Assembly: GCA_022592445.1 (NCBI GenBank)
Contig: JABYQR010000243.1
Span: forward strand, 1 to 64,000
DNA: 64,000 bases
Direction of reading: 5' to 3'
Source: Cytidiella melzeri
Lineage: Eukaryota; Basidiomycota; Agaricomycetes; Polyporales; Irpicaceae
The notes under the pieces are model-generated. The model saw only the letters and a program-made list of their open reading frames with translations, was not told the DNA's origin and did not search any database. Numbering within the stretch: the stretch's first letter is position 1; each line of letters opens with the position of its first letter. The position numbers and the translations under genes were made by a program. Below, in pieces: positions 21,408 through 32,044 of this stretch.

Positions 21408-23825
21408 CTAGCGTTAGCAAGGCCAGCAAGCAGCAAGTACAATTCCTGAAGATTGAATAAAATATTACTTGTGGAGCCAGATTTGTAAGTAGACTTGGTG
21501 CTTGTAGCAGCCTGAACAAGTAATTCTGTTGGGAATAGCTTCTTCAATGATTAATGTATAGTAATTTGGTGGTTTGTCTCCACTGGAGCACACAGCTATT
21601 CATGAAAGAAGAGGGACTGTGCTGCATTGTTTGAAGTGCAACAATGGGTGTGAGTACAGAATTAAAACATGTACAAGTTTGTGGAGTAGAGCATGGAGAT
21701 AAAGATTGTTTGACACGCGTCTTCTTCTTGATGGTGTTGAACTATGTTAAATATTCTAGAAATAATTTGGTAAACTACAGGAGCAGGGTTACAAGTGATT
21801 ATGTTATTGATAGCAAATTGAATAAATCATCTAGCATGTAGTTAATTGCACCTGTGAATTTGTTACCTAAAGGAACCTGAGTAAACAACTCTGTTCCTGG
21901 TAAGAACCTTGCCAAGCCATCTGGTCATAAATATTGACTGTATTACGAGCATTTTCTATTGGGGACACCGTTGATAGGCAACTTGATTTGGGATAAAGTG
22001 ACTGTACTACAAATGATAAGTTTGGTTGCAGGAAAACAAGCCATACATTGATGAGGGTAGTCACCAATCGTGGCAAGGGGCTTCATATATCTTATCATGA
22101 ATCTTGTGCAGTGTTCACTGCTGATGACAGAAAATTGCTTGCTTAAGAAATGAAGGGCTTGATATCCTGTTGAGGTATGAACGGCCTCATCTCCATTGAA
22201 ACTGCCACAGGCTGTGTTCTGATTGTAACTCCTGCTTATAGAGCCACTAGTGGTTGTGAAACTGTGTGAAAGAATCAAAGGCAGTGCTCTGTGGTGATGC
22301 AACCGTGTCCTGTTGATGTCTGAACTGCCTCAGCCCCACTAGAACTGCCACAGGCTGTGCTCTGATTGTAACTTCTCCTTAGAGAGCAACTAATGGTTGT
22401 GAAATTTTGTGGACCATCTAGTTGGGGAGTACATCGCCAGGCGGCGGCTGGCTGCTGCTGAAACCATGTCTAGCTGATGTCTGCATTGCCTCACCCCCAT
22501 CAGAGCTGCAACAGGCTATGTTCTGATTGTTACTCCTGCTTATAGAGCAACTGGTGGTTGTGAAACTGTATGGAAGAATCAAAGGCAGTGCTCTATGGTG
22601 ATGCAACCATGGCCTGTTGATGTCTGGACTGCCTCAGCCCCATCAGAACTGCCACAGGCCACAGGCTATGTTCTGAATTTAACTCCTCCTTAGAGAGCAA
22701 CTAATGGTGGTAAAACTTTGTGCAACAATCCAATGCAGTGCTTGCTGCTGACGCAACCATGTACTGTTGATGTCTGAACTGCCTCACCCCATTGGAACTG
22801 CTACAGGCTGTGTTCTGGTTGTAATTCCTGCTTAGAGAGCGACTAACAGTTGTGAAACTTTGTGAAACAATCAGATACAGTACTCACCACTAATGCAGCC
22901 ACAAATTTACATTGTCCAAGAATGTAGGGATTGAGATTTGGTAGTTAGCTTCCAAAGTACTGGTAACTCTTGCTCAGAGCCAATACTATGTGTCACATGT
23001 CTTCTAATTGTATTCCTTGTTCAGAGAGCAAGCAATGTCTGTAGATTGCTGCACATTGAACACTGAACAGGCCAGGGCTTTCAAAATCATAGCAAATCAC
23101 TCAACTCTTGAAAAACAATCTCAGCTGAAGATGTATCTGGGTGGAATGGCTGGTACAGGAAAATCTCAAGTTATTAAATCATTGATACATTTTTATACCC
23201 GTCACAATCAAGCTTATAGGTTCCTTTGTATGGCACCTACTGGATCAGCTGCATCGCTGATTGGTGGTTCTACTTATCATTTTAGCTAGGTATCAACCCT
23301 TATTGTAAAAACTGAACAACTAGGTGCTCTAAGTGAAATTAAAAGTAACTTGCACTATGTAGAGTACATATGTATGGATGAGATATGAATGAATGATTGT
23401 TTCAACTTATACAATATTAGCGGACAAATGTGTATGGCCTTGGACAATGAGACTGAACCATTTGGAGGGAAACAAGTCATCTTTGCGGGAGACTTTGCAC
23501 AGCTTCCCCCAGTATCAACAGGAAACACCCTCTATGCAAGTACTGTTCAGTCTGTTATCCATGCAGCACAGTCTCCCACAGGATCAGCAAGCTGTATTAG
23601 GTAAAGCAATATGGCATCAATTTACCACTGCGGTCATTCTACGTACCAACATGAGACAAAATTCACAGACAGATGAAGATGCAAAATTCCGCACTTTGCT
23701 AGAAATTGTAAGGTACAAGTCTTGTACCAATGAAGATATTACTTTTCTGCAAACTAGAATAGCTGGTGTTTCAAAAAAATCGACCAAAGTGGTCAAATAC
23801 TGTGTTCCGTAACGTGTCAACTATA
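21408..23825 (+). repeat. Right arm of the 2.4-kb inverted repeat (Helitron copy H2 plus helicase fragment)
   Basis: Counterpart of 13558-15975. The CTAG terminus (minus strand) is at 21408-21411. The arm ends abruptly at 23825 within the helicase gene and is joined directly to the 153-bp duplicate of the secreted-gene tail. Confidence 0.9.
23008..23825 (+). pseudogene. Helitron helicase fragment, second copy
   Basis: Walker A GGMAGTGKSQVIKSLI (23130-23180), KQVIFAGDFAQLPPVS (23470-23520) and VILRTNMRQNSQT (23632-23672), with the same frame breaks as 14375-13558. It shows only a few substitutions against that copy, for example Asn to Ile at about 23705. It is truncated at 23825. Confidence 0.85.
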
Positions 23826-23978
23826 TGAGTACTTGGCAGTGAACTAGCTTGTTGTACTGAGAAGAACAGCATGTTTTATGAGAACCGCAACCTAGAACAC
23901 ATGACAGAACAAGACAAAGCCAACTGCAATCATTTCTTTGTGGTTTACAAAACTGCTCTAAGACTTGCTCTGCACTTT
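23826..23978 (+). repeat. 153-bp duplicate of the secreted-gene 3' end
   Basis: See 19372-19524. It is placed between the inverted-repeat arm and a truncated gypsy gag, like filler DNA at a rearrangement junction. Confidence 0.9.
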
Positions 23979-23988
23979 TGCGGCTGTG

Positions 23989-25509
23989 TCACGAGTCCGC
24001 TTCAAAAAACCGCGTTGATTTTGGCAGCCATTTCATCCATTTGCTTCTTCTGGATGTCCAGCATGTCCTTGAGCGCAGCAATCTTAGCATCCTTGTCGTT
24101 GGACGCGTCTTTCTTGGCTGCAGTAGTAGCGGTCGACGAGGTCGACGAGGTTGCAGCGACTTTTTGTCCCTTAGGGACGCCTTGAAGCCTTTTGAGGCAA
24201 ACCGCCCCCAGTGACTGGTACCACCGCAGTGGTTGCAAACCGGGTCATCAGGGTGCTTCGAGTCCTTCTTCTTGTGGTTCTCGGATCCACAAACCGAGCA
24301 GCGCTTGCTCATCCCCTTCTTCCATTTCTGGAAGATCTCCTGCTTATCCAGACCAGCAAAGAGCGAGTCGAACGAGGCAGAGAAACGGGACACGTCGATC
24401 TCCATCGCATTGGGATTGCGGAACGCTTGCTGGTGGGACTTGCCGTGTCCCGAGGAACTGTCCACCATGACCTTGCTCGTGCTGTTTTGCAAATCGGCGA
24501 GCTGAGCATCGACTGCCTTGCACTGGTCCTTGAGAGCGTTGTAGGTAGCGGCGCGGGCTTGAAAGTACGAGACACGTTGCAAGTACTCGGTGCTCAAGCT
24601 CGACTTGAGACGATCGAAGAGGTCCTGCTGGCTCCAGCCAGTGCGAGGGGCCCAGGTCTTGAACTCGGAGATGTGGGCGGCGAAAGTCTTGTTGCCTTGC
24701 TTCATGTTGGCGATCTTTGTCTTGGCCTCCATGACAGCGTCTATAGGCTCGAATTTGGCTTTGAAAGCCTTGATAAATGTATCCCAGCTATTGCCAAAAG
24801 CTGGTTTGCTACTGGCCAACTCCTCAATATGAGGGCGGGCCCAGTCAGCAGCATCGTCCTGCATGAACGACAGGGCGCTGGTGATGAGTTTGTGCGGATC
24901 AAAGATCATTGCACCATTGTTGTCCACCCGGACCTGGCCTTGAGCGTCCTGTTGAAAGAACGCCTTGCCCTGGTTCTGGGCCCAGACAATGAAAGCATGC
25001 CGGAAAAGTCTTGCTTCCGACAACGTTTTTCCCTTAAAAGAGACGGGCTTCTCGACAATACTCCGTTCTCGGGACGTGTGCGTGGCCGTGGCGACGGCTG
25101 GTGTTTGAACAGCTGCCAAGGCAGCCACCTGATTGGTGAGGTCAACCATCCTTTGTGTCAGGACGCCCAACATATTTAGGACGTCTTGCTGGCTCAGGTT
25201 GGCAACAGGGGCAGCTGGAGCAGCAGGGGCAGCGGGCTGGTTGGGGTCCATGTCTTCTTTGGTGATGAGTCGACAATTTTCTTCGGTCGGAGTCTGGTGG
25301 TGCTCGAAGTATTTGCTGTTGACCGCTTCTGTTGGGTCTGCCTGAGTGTACCAATTTGGACACGGTTGTTTGTCACACTCGTAGAATATGCCTTCGTAGA
25401 AGTGGTCGTCTGTGACCGCGCTCGAATCGAAGAAATGTATGCAATTATCACAAATCAGGCTTTCTGAAGACGTGGCAGGCAAAACTTCTGGACTATCTAA
25501 TCCAGTCAA
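23989..25509 (-). pseudogene. Ty3/gypsy Gag, one frameshift at the zinc knuckle
   Basis: Gag polyprotein on the minus strand. An acidic N-terminal region leads to MDPNQPAAPAAPAAP at about 25255, a Gag capsid-like region (SFKGKTLSEARLFRHAFIVW, ADWARPHIEEL, WDTFIKAFKAKFEPID, TWAPRTGWSQQDLFDRL), then zinc-knuckle sequence CSVCGSENHKK and CNHCGGTSHWG. At 24208-24204 the last Cys of the knuckle is lost because a C-run has five bases where the copy at 55521-56094 has six. The other frame continues to 24002 (KDMLDIQKKQMDEMAAKIN). Truncated at 23979, so protease and polymerase are missing. Confidence 0.85.
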
Positions 25510-26224
25510 AGTAGCTATCTCTGTTAACTACGTTAAGCTGGGCAAGAACTTTGCTATAATTCTTGCAAAGCTGTTTAAACGAGATCTTCCCAATTGCTTT
25601 GCAACCCCAGTCTAGGAGTTGCCACTTGCGGTCTGCTGTGACTGGCGCAAGTTCGTCAAGTCGATTGAGGAAGCGGTTGACTTTATTGACGAGGTGAAGC
25701 AGAGCGCGGCGGTGGTCGGGGTCCGCGCAATGGAGAAGTTCTTGAAGCTCAGTGAGAGCTTGTAGTTGTGTGCGGACAGCGGTGAGCTTAGGCTTGAAGA
25801 TGCCTACGAGGTCGACTGGTGACAACTTTTTGAAGTCAAGGAGTACCGGTTTTGGTGCAGCGGGAGCGGGAGTGGGTGCAGGGAGTTTGGAAAGCCGCTC
25901 AGAGAGAGTGGGCTTGTGGATACGTTGCTCGGCTAAGGTGCGGTCACGCTCCTCAGCAGCTCGTTCTCTGTATGCTCGTGCGGAGGCGCGAAGTTGTCGG
26001 TTTTCCTCGTAAGAGGGGACGGTGAGGGTGATGCCTTTGACAGGCGGCTTCTTGGACACGTACTTCACAACGGTGACCAGGTCTTTGTCAGACCAGCGAT
26101 GAGGTTGACCACTCTTACGCTTTTTAGCGAGAGCGTCAAGGAAAGATGGTGGAAGACTCCTCTTGAGCTGAGGCTCTGTGGTAGGGAGGGTCTTGGAGAA
26201 ACGGGGGCACGTGTCTTTAGGCAC
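25493..26224 (-). CDS. Gypsy-associated upstream ORF (Gag N-terminal part)
   Basis: 243 codons between LTR-A and the gag frame, overlapping it by 17 bp in another frame. It begins PKDTCPRFSKTLPTTEPQLK and has no ATG at that point (GTG there), so the true start may be upstream or after splicing. Basic/Pro-rich stretches (SGQPHRWSDKDLVTVVKYVSKKP) suggest nucleic-acid binding. The same ORF occurs at 48654-48765 with 50617-50885, so it belongs to the element. Expression may need a frameshift or splicing to join it to gag. Confidence 0.65.
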   Translation of the reverse strand: MPKDTCPRFSKTLPTTEPQLKRSLPPSFLDALAKKRKSGQPHRWSDKDLVTVVKYVSKKPPVKGITLTVPSYEENRQLRASARAYRERAAEERDRTLAEQRIHKPTLSERLSKLPAPTPAPAAPKPVLLDFKKLSPVDLVGIFKPKLTAVRTQLQALTELQELLHCADPDHRRALLHLVNKVNRFLNRLDELAPVTADRKWQLLDWGCKAIGKISFKQLCKNYSKVLAQLNVVNRDSYFDWIR

Positions 26225-26370
26225 TAAACGACGCGCAGGGGGTAGAAACAGACGACGTAAGTGTAGCTCAACGGTATGAGAAGACCGGAGACGTACTCGT
26301 CAAACAGGAATAAACTTTTTTAAATGGTGGGAATGGGGGAACCCAGGGTTTCACAACAATCTCGACCTAA
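26225..26370 (-). promoter_or_regulatory. Gypsy 5' leader and likely primer-binding region
   Basis: On the minus strand, TTAGGTCGAGATTGTTGTGA directly follows the LTR end CCGTGTCA. Nearly the same string (TTAGGTTGAGATTG) follows the LTR at 48511, so this is the conserved first segment after the 5' LTR. I cannot assign the priming tRNA. Confidence 0.45.
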
Positions 26371-27129
26371 TGACACGGAGACAAGGCTCGACGTGACAGA
26401 CAGGGACACGAAGTGGATATCAACGAGGAGGTGGTGGCAGGCGTGTAGCACAGTGCTCTCACCAGCTATCAGACTTTATACAAGTTATCTAGCCCAGTAA
26501 AGACCAAGTTAGCATTGAATACTACTAGCTATGTAGTACAGAAGGAAGTGGCTTACCTAGCCCAGTAAAGACCAAGAGGTCGAGATGGGGGCTAGGAGCG
26601 TACATGCAGCTGCTTATATAGACTTCAGGGACCTGCGCACAGACCATGTTGAGGGCAGGCTTTGCAAGAAGCCGTGTGAACGAAGAACAAAAGAACTACC
26701 TAAAGGAGAACAATAGCTATTGTCTACACCTTGCCAAGAACTCTACCCGTGAGAGAATCTATCTAAAAGGAGACCAACTATTGTATTCCATTCCCACACC
26801 TGTGAGAACATTCTTCCATAAAGAGAACAATAGGGAAAGAACAATAAGGAGCCCATGTGGACAGTATCTATGACGTCAAACCCTAGCTATGGGCTGAACC
26901 ATGTGTCTGTAGCCATGTGGTCTTACTTAAGCTAAGTCACATGCTAGTGTGACGTAGTAGCAAGTAATGTGACCGTGTGGAGCATCTAAGCCACGTGATA
27001 GGACGCTTAATAGACGTGAAAAGGGAGTTTATGCAGAGAAGGTTGCAACTGAGCTGCAGCCCGGAGTTTTACAGATAAAAACAAGAGGTAAATTGCGAAA
27101 ATTAAGGGCTAGTCAGGCCATCCATGACA
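26371..27129 (-). repeat. LTR family A, 5' LTR of the gypsy element at 24-27 kb
   Basis: 759 bp, plus strand TGACACGGAG..CCATGACA. In sense (minus) it has a CTTATATAG-like TATA box near 26620, followed by two copies of a 20-bp repeat (26576-26557 and 26508-26489) bounding a 68-bp candidate intron that starts GTAAGC. Related LTRs lie at 47783-48511, 50886-51578, 57093-58568 and 61299-61991. Confidence 0.85.
26489..26556 (-). other. Candidate 68-bp intron in LTR-A
   Basis: The donor GTAAGC at 26556 follows GGGCTAG; the acceptor side is the second copy of CTTGGTCTTTACTGGGCTAG ending at 26489. It is missing, leaving one repeat, in LTRs 50886-51578 and 61299-61991. Confidence 0.5.
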
Positions 27130-28693
27130 CCAGCCCCCGTGATCTTGTTCGACAGTTTGCAAATCTCGAGAGATACTGCTGCATGATTGTGGCCTTCTTC
27201 GACTTCGAGGCTCGCTTCATGAAACTTCAGGCGTTCAACGCAGCCCCAATCGTTGATCCCCACCTTATGGGTTGTTTCACAACCTCTCCAAGCGTTGCCA
27301 GCGCCCTATACTACGTCAGGATACCAGTCTGGCTGATGCAAGCCACCAATAGCCTGAACGCGGCGGACATCGTCGTGTCTCATGACCGACTAGAACTCCC
27401 GAGTGGCATCGAGACCTCAAATGGTCTCTACAGCACAAGCCCAATCTACGTCGGCTCCCCTGGGCTTGCCCAATTCAAAGCAATTGCTTACCATGCCAAC
27501 TTGTACATCGACATTGAATCCAAGCCGTTCCCGCTGAGTTACGGTTACACTCCTGTTGAGGATACTCCTCGAGGCCAAACTGTCACTACATTGTCATTGT
27601 CAACTTCCTCGCAGGCGGGCACTTCACGCAACAGCAGGTCTACGCCATCATCATCGTCATCCTCCTCGCAGGCAGGACCCTCACGCAACCCGAGGCCGAA
27701 TGCACGTAACCAACCTTGTAAGTCATACAAACACTCAAGTTGTTCCCAATCTGACTTTGCAATACAGATCAACACCGCTGCCCTGCACCCACGCAGCGGA
27801 GCGGGCCTGCGGAGGTGGATAAGTTCAGCGATCCACCATGTCCTTTCATCCAACCTCTGCTGCCTCCGTGGAAAGCTGCCCTTGCCCATGCTGGCAAGGT
27901 GACTACAGACTTGACCAGCGCTGTCTGGGGCTTTTGGACCCCTGAGCCTGCACATGTGGTTGGTACCGCCTCTGAACCCCGCCGACATCGATACGTTCTC
28001 AATTGGCTGAGAATCAGAGAAGGTTGGCTCTACAGCATTCGTTCGCTCCGGCACAGAAGTCCGATGTACGCTCGGTGGTGGCGCGCATATCTTGATGACG
28101 GCTTCAACTTGAACACTGTTGTTCACAAGACCAAAGCGAAGGACCACTCCAGAGTGATGGACGCCCTGGCCAAGATCTTCCAGAGCGACGCTATTTGCAC
28201 TGCGGAGTTAAAGCCCGCATGGTTCGGTAGCATTGTCACCTCTGTCGACGACGATCTCTGCCGTAGCGTTGCATGGGAGCTGAGTGAGCTAGGATTCCGT
28301 GTGGAGCTGCTGATGCTCGACTTGCACTTATTCAGGCCAGACCAAAGTCAATCTGCGCAAGCAGTTCAGCGCGCCGACCTCATGAACCGGGTGTTTCAAA
28401 CAGGGCACATGCTTTATCTTACGTCCCTCCCCTCGTCCGACATCGGTCTCTGCTCCCCCAACGTTGCAGAGCGTGCCAAGAGTCTTGATGCTCTTCGGCT
28501 TCTGATGCAGTGTTGGCCGAATGTACCTGAAATGCTCAAGACCATTGGTTCCCTTGAGAACGCCACGGAGGAGGCTCTTCACAGCATAGAACCGATCATC
28601 GCGCAGTTCTATTGCAAGACCTTTGTGAAGTATTCTGGGCGTGCGCCATCCTTCCTCGTCGACGCTTTCTTCCCTCGCCTTCGTGATCTGTGA
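27130..28693 (+). CDS. Agaricomycete-specific hypothetical protein, 5' truncated
   Basis: Exon 1 is open from the LTR border to 27718, exon 2 runs 27767-28693, with a 48-bp GTAAGT..ACAG intron and frame kept (RNQP to YQHRC). The protein resembles a large uncharacterised Agaricomycete family: MGCFTTSPSVASALYYVRIPVW, then a Ser-rich linker, FIQPLLPPWKAAL, YVLNWLRIREGW, and near the C terminus a helix PIIAQFYCKTFVKYSGRAPSF. No enzymatic motif is visible. The start is lost because LTR-A adjoins it at 27129. Members often sit near transposons, but no function is known to me. Confidence 0.65.
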
Positions 28694-29202
28694 ACGCATC
28701 CATGTCACGTTTGGACTATGTGTTTACTTTCGTCGCCCAGCTCGTCGCCGTTTTGTAGACAGTGCCTTTGTCCAATCTCGAGCTCTTGTATAGTCGTTCT
28801 CTGAGCATTTGCCTCTCTGTTGCTCTGCGCTGCCGGTTTTCTTTGATGTCGCCACTAGTTTCATTGCCGCCGATGTCTCGGCATTCACTTGTTTTCCTGC
28901 TATCCTCGTTTTGTGAGCCTCCTACTTGCCATTTTGTTAACTGCGTTGTCGATCCACTACAATTTTGTCTTTTTCGCTCTACTTTTCTAGACCAATGTTA
29001 TCCCGTGTGTCTTGCACTGCTGATCGATCGGCGGCTGCATTCATGAAAAATAGGGTAGGCAGGTTGTTATGTCCGAGGATCTCACATGTGGATCACACAC
29101 GGGTGCAGTAAGGTGCGCGTTCAGGCTTACTCCACTCACTGCACCGAATTCGACTGAAGTTGCCTCCCTGTAGAACAGGTGGACGTTCATTCCCCCAGCA
29201 CC
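28694..29202. other. Intergenic region
   Basis: T-rich 3' flank of the preceding gene; no gene, repeat or promoter element that I can support. Confidence 0.5.
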
Positions 29203-31479
29203 ATGAGGTTCTACGACAATGAGCGCGATTAGTTACTCCAGAGGTTCCACAGCAAAGACGTTCAAGCGCAGCTTGCACAGAATCCGCTGCGTGTTGTTGA
29301 GCGAGATGTCGCTAGTAATGCGACAAAAGTCGTTAGAGGTTGCCAGAAAGGGGACGGGGCTTTTAAGGCAGTCGCAGCGGGTTTGACTGCTCAGTACATG
29401 GAGAGGTTCAGTATGCAGAGGGTTGAGGAGACAAAGTTAGAGTTCAAAACGCGCAAGGCCGCTCGCAAAGCTCTAGGGCTAACAACATACAAGATACAGG
29501 CGGAGAGCGATGCAAAGTTCGAAGAACGTCTGAACTTCGACTTGCTAAGGAAGGTATGCACTCCTCTCATGACTTTCAATCTGCTAACGTTACCTATCCC
29601 CAGCGTATCTAAAATTGGCTCACGAGCCAAAGCCAGAACAGGGTAAAACAGTCAAACTCGGTCAAGCTCGCTGGCGCTCTGTCCACTCCACAGAAGAATA
29701 CCGCGTTCTCGGTATACAAGTTGCAACAACCTCCAGCAGGTACCAGCATTGCTTCCACATCTCAAGTACTGCAGGCAGCACCCTCGACACCTCACGACAT
29801 TGGTGCCTGGCATAGCAGCGTCAAGGCCAAGTTTGCCAATTTGACTAGGGACGATGTTGAGGCATTAGAGCTTGCAGCTAACCATACAAACGCTGTGGCA
29901 GACAAAGAAGTGGACCCCGGATTTCTGGACGCGATTCAAGCGAAGTACGTACTTTGTCTGTTGACTTCTCAGCGTTTTCCAAGTACAATTGCTTACCGTG
30001 GTTGCAGGAAGAGAAAGAGTTTACATAAGACTGTTTCAGACACCTTGCATTCCTGGAGTGTACAAACCGACTTCCGTGGTTATTTTGTAATGGGGGGGCC
30101 ATGTGAGGACGGAACTATATGCGTCTTTACGTGAGTGATCGCTGCTATCATGTTCATGTTACGTTACTGACTGTGGGGAAAGTGTGACCAACACCATGAC
30201 AGCTACCGCGAGACTTTCTCCCAGTACATGTGCAGTCGGTTCCAGATAGATGAACAGCGCTGGCAGACTGAAATGGAGCTTTACTTCCAGAACGTGTTCC
30301 GCGTACGTAGTTCACTGCTTTGGACGTATCCACTGTACTTACTTTTCACTAGCACCGCCCCAAGCCAGCGAAGGCTATGGCGACAGGGCTCGGTCCTCTT
30401 CTCCCACTCCAACGGTGGTACAATCCGACGATATTGTGACTGAAAAGGAAACTTTTGAAGAGGATCAGGAGCTCCCTGCATTGGAAAGGAGATCCTCGGA
30501 GTAGTCCTCAATAACATTCTAGCATCGACTGCCAACCAGGTAAGGATATTACCCTTTGACGAAGTAATCTGACGAATCGCATAGCCTCGAGACCAAATAA
30601 CGAACGACGAGGCAGCGGCCACCGCTGAACAGGAACCCACCACTATCACTGACGTGGGCAACAGCTCAGAAAACGTCCAGCAGGTAATGTCGCTTACAAA
30701 AGTCGCAGTGCGTGGCCTCACTAGTGCATAGGTCAATGCGCGGCGCCATGATATACAGATGGCGGCAACCTTCGACGACGATTTGCCTAGCAGGGATGGA
30801 TCCCCCTTTGGTTTGGAGGCGGGCGAGGCAAGTCCCTCTGCTTCGGATCTTGGAGCGACAACTGATTTTCCGTAGAGTTTCAACGCTCAAGGCAGGTCAT
30901 CTAATTTGCAGCCAGTCGCCACAACCCCTTCTCAGAAATGTTCTGAGCGCTCATTGCCACCGATCCCGTCAGGGATTGATCGGGTATGTCTCATTCCCTT
31001 TTCGCAACGTCGAGCTAGTTCATTAAGGCCACCTTAAGGCCTCCGACCTTTCTCCCCCTTCCAGCGAAACCACTGAAGAGATTTCTGCCATGGATATTGA
31101 ACTTACGCCAGGTGACGGCGTCGTAGAGCCGGTATGTGTATAATGTCTCCCATTTTCATGAGACCTTATCTGGTGCCAATCCACGCAGCCTATGGGGCCT
31201 TCAGCAGATGCTGGGTCTGCTCAGAGACTCAGCCCGGAACTACCCAGAAATAGGCGCAGGCGCAGGCGTAGTACACTAACAGCAGATCGAGTCAAAAAGT
31301 CTCGCCCGGCTGAAGTTGCACTGGAAAATGGTGATAAAGGCAAACAAGTAGCTCGAAAACGTGAAGCTCAACCTCACCCCGTTACTACTGTCAGGCGGTC
31401 GACGCGCCCCGTCAAAGCCAGAGTGGCTGGGACCGCAGATTACGACAGGGTGGCTGAAGGACCCCAATCTTTCAGGTAG
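29203..31479 (+). pseudogene. Multi-exon hypothetical protein with an early stop
   Basis: From ATG 29203 the frame reads MRFYDNERD, an in-frame TAG at 29230-29232, then LLQRFHSKDVQAQLAQNPLR to 29552. Later pieces: TPHDIGAWHSSVKAKF..LELAANH (29790-29945), then after a GTAAGT-free junction the exon 30005-30131 (LHSWSVQTDFRGYFVMGGPC) joined in frame to 30201-30301 (TYRETFSQYMCSRFQIDEQRW), several short acidic/Ser-rich exons to 31130, and a basic Arg/Lys-rich tail 31186-31479 (NRRRRRRSTLTADRVKKSRP, TVRRSTRPVKARV). The tail could bind DNA. CAG to TAG would explain the stop. No named domain. Confidence 0.5.
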
Positions 31480-31964
31480 TGGACTTTCGCGGTTCGATCG
31501 TGTCGCGGGTGTACTGACCCGTTTGCTCACAGCGTACAAAAGTAGATCTTGGTTTCTCTGTGTGTTGTTTCCAAAGAACATGTGTTTTTTTCTACAAAGT
31601 GAAACGCTGCGCGATTGGAAGTTGTCTTGTTTTTTTTTCGAGCTAAATCGCTGTGGTCGAATCTCGTGTCGTGGCGCAACAATCGCAGCCTTGACGTCGC
31701 CCGAACTTGGTGCGCGTGCCTTGCAAATTTTTTGTCGGCGGTGACACAGGACGGTAAGATATACCAGCAATATGTCGGTCATATAGCCTTACAGCGTTAG
31801 TCGCAGGTTGTTCAAGTCCCTGAATACCGTGTCCCTCGGCAGCCTCATAATTTTCACCACATCGTACGATGCGTTGTGTGCAACGACGTTCTCTATGTAC
31901 CAGCCCATGCCACCTGTCTAGAAACCCGCAAACTTGTGTGGCTACCCATCATGCAACGTACACG
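31480..31964. other. 3' flank and upstream region between two genes
   Basis: No coding evidence; a few long frames here are antisense or untranslated sequence with T-runs. Confidence 0.4.
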
Positions 31965-31972
31965 TATAAAAG
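31965..31972 (+). promoter_or_regulatory. TATA box of the gene at 32045
   Basis: TATAAAAG lies 73-80 bp upstream of the ATG and is followed by a pyrimidine-rich stretch, the usual layout of fungal promoters with a short 5' UTR. Confidence 0.55.
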
Positions 31973-32044
31973 TACGCACCCCTCGGCTCTGCTTGTTGCT
32001 TACCACCTCATTTCCTCATCTCTAATCCTCTTCCTCAGAGTTCG

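Noticed and set aside
24211..25179. A 322-codon plus-strand frame
   Set aside because: It is exactly antisense to the gag frame, has no motif, and gag on the other strand is clearly recognisable.
26646..26873. 75-codon frames in the LTR-A copies
   Set aside because: Conserved only as LTR DNA; it lies on the strand opposite to LTR transcription and has no coding signature.
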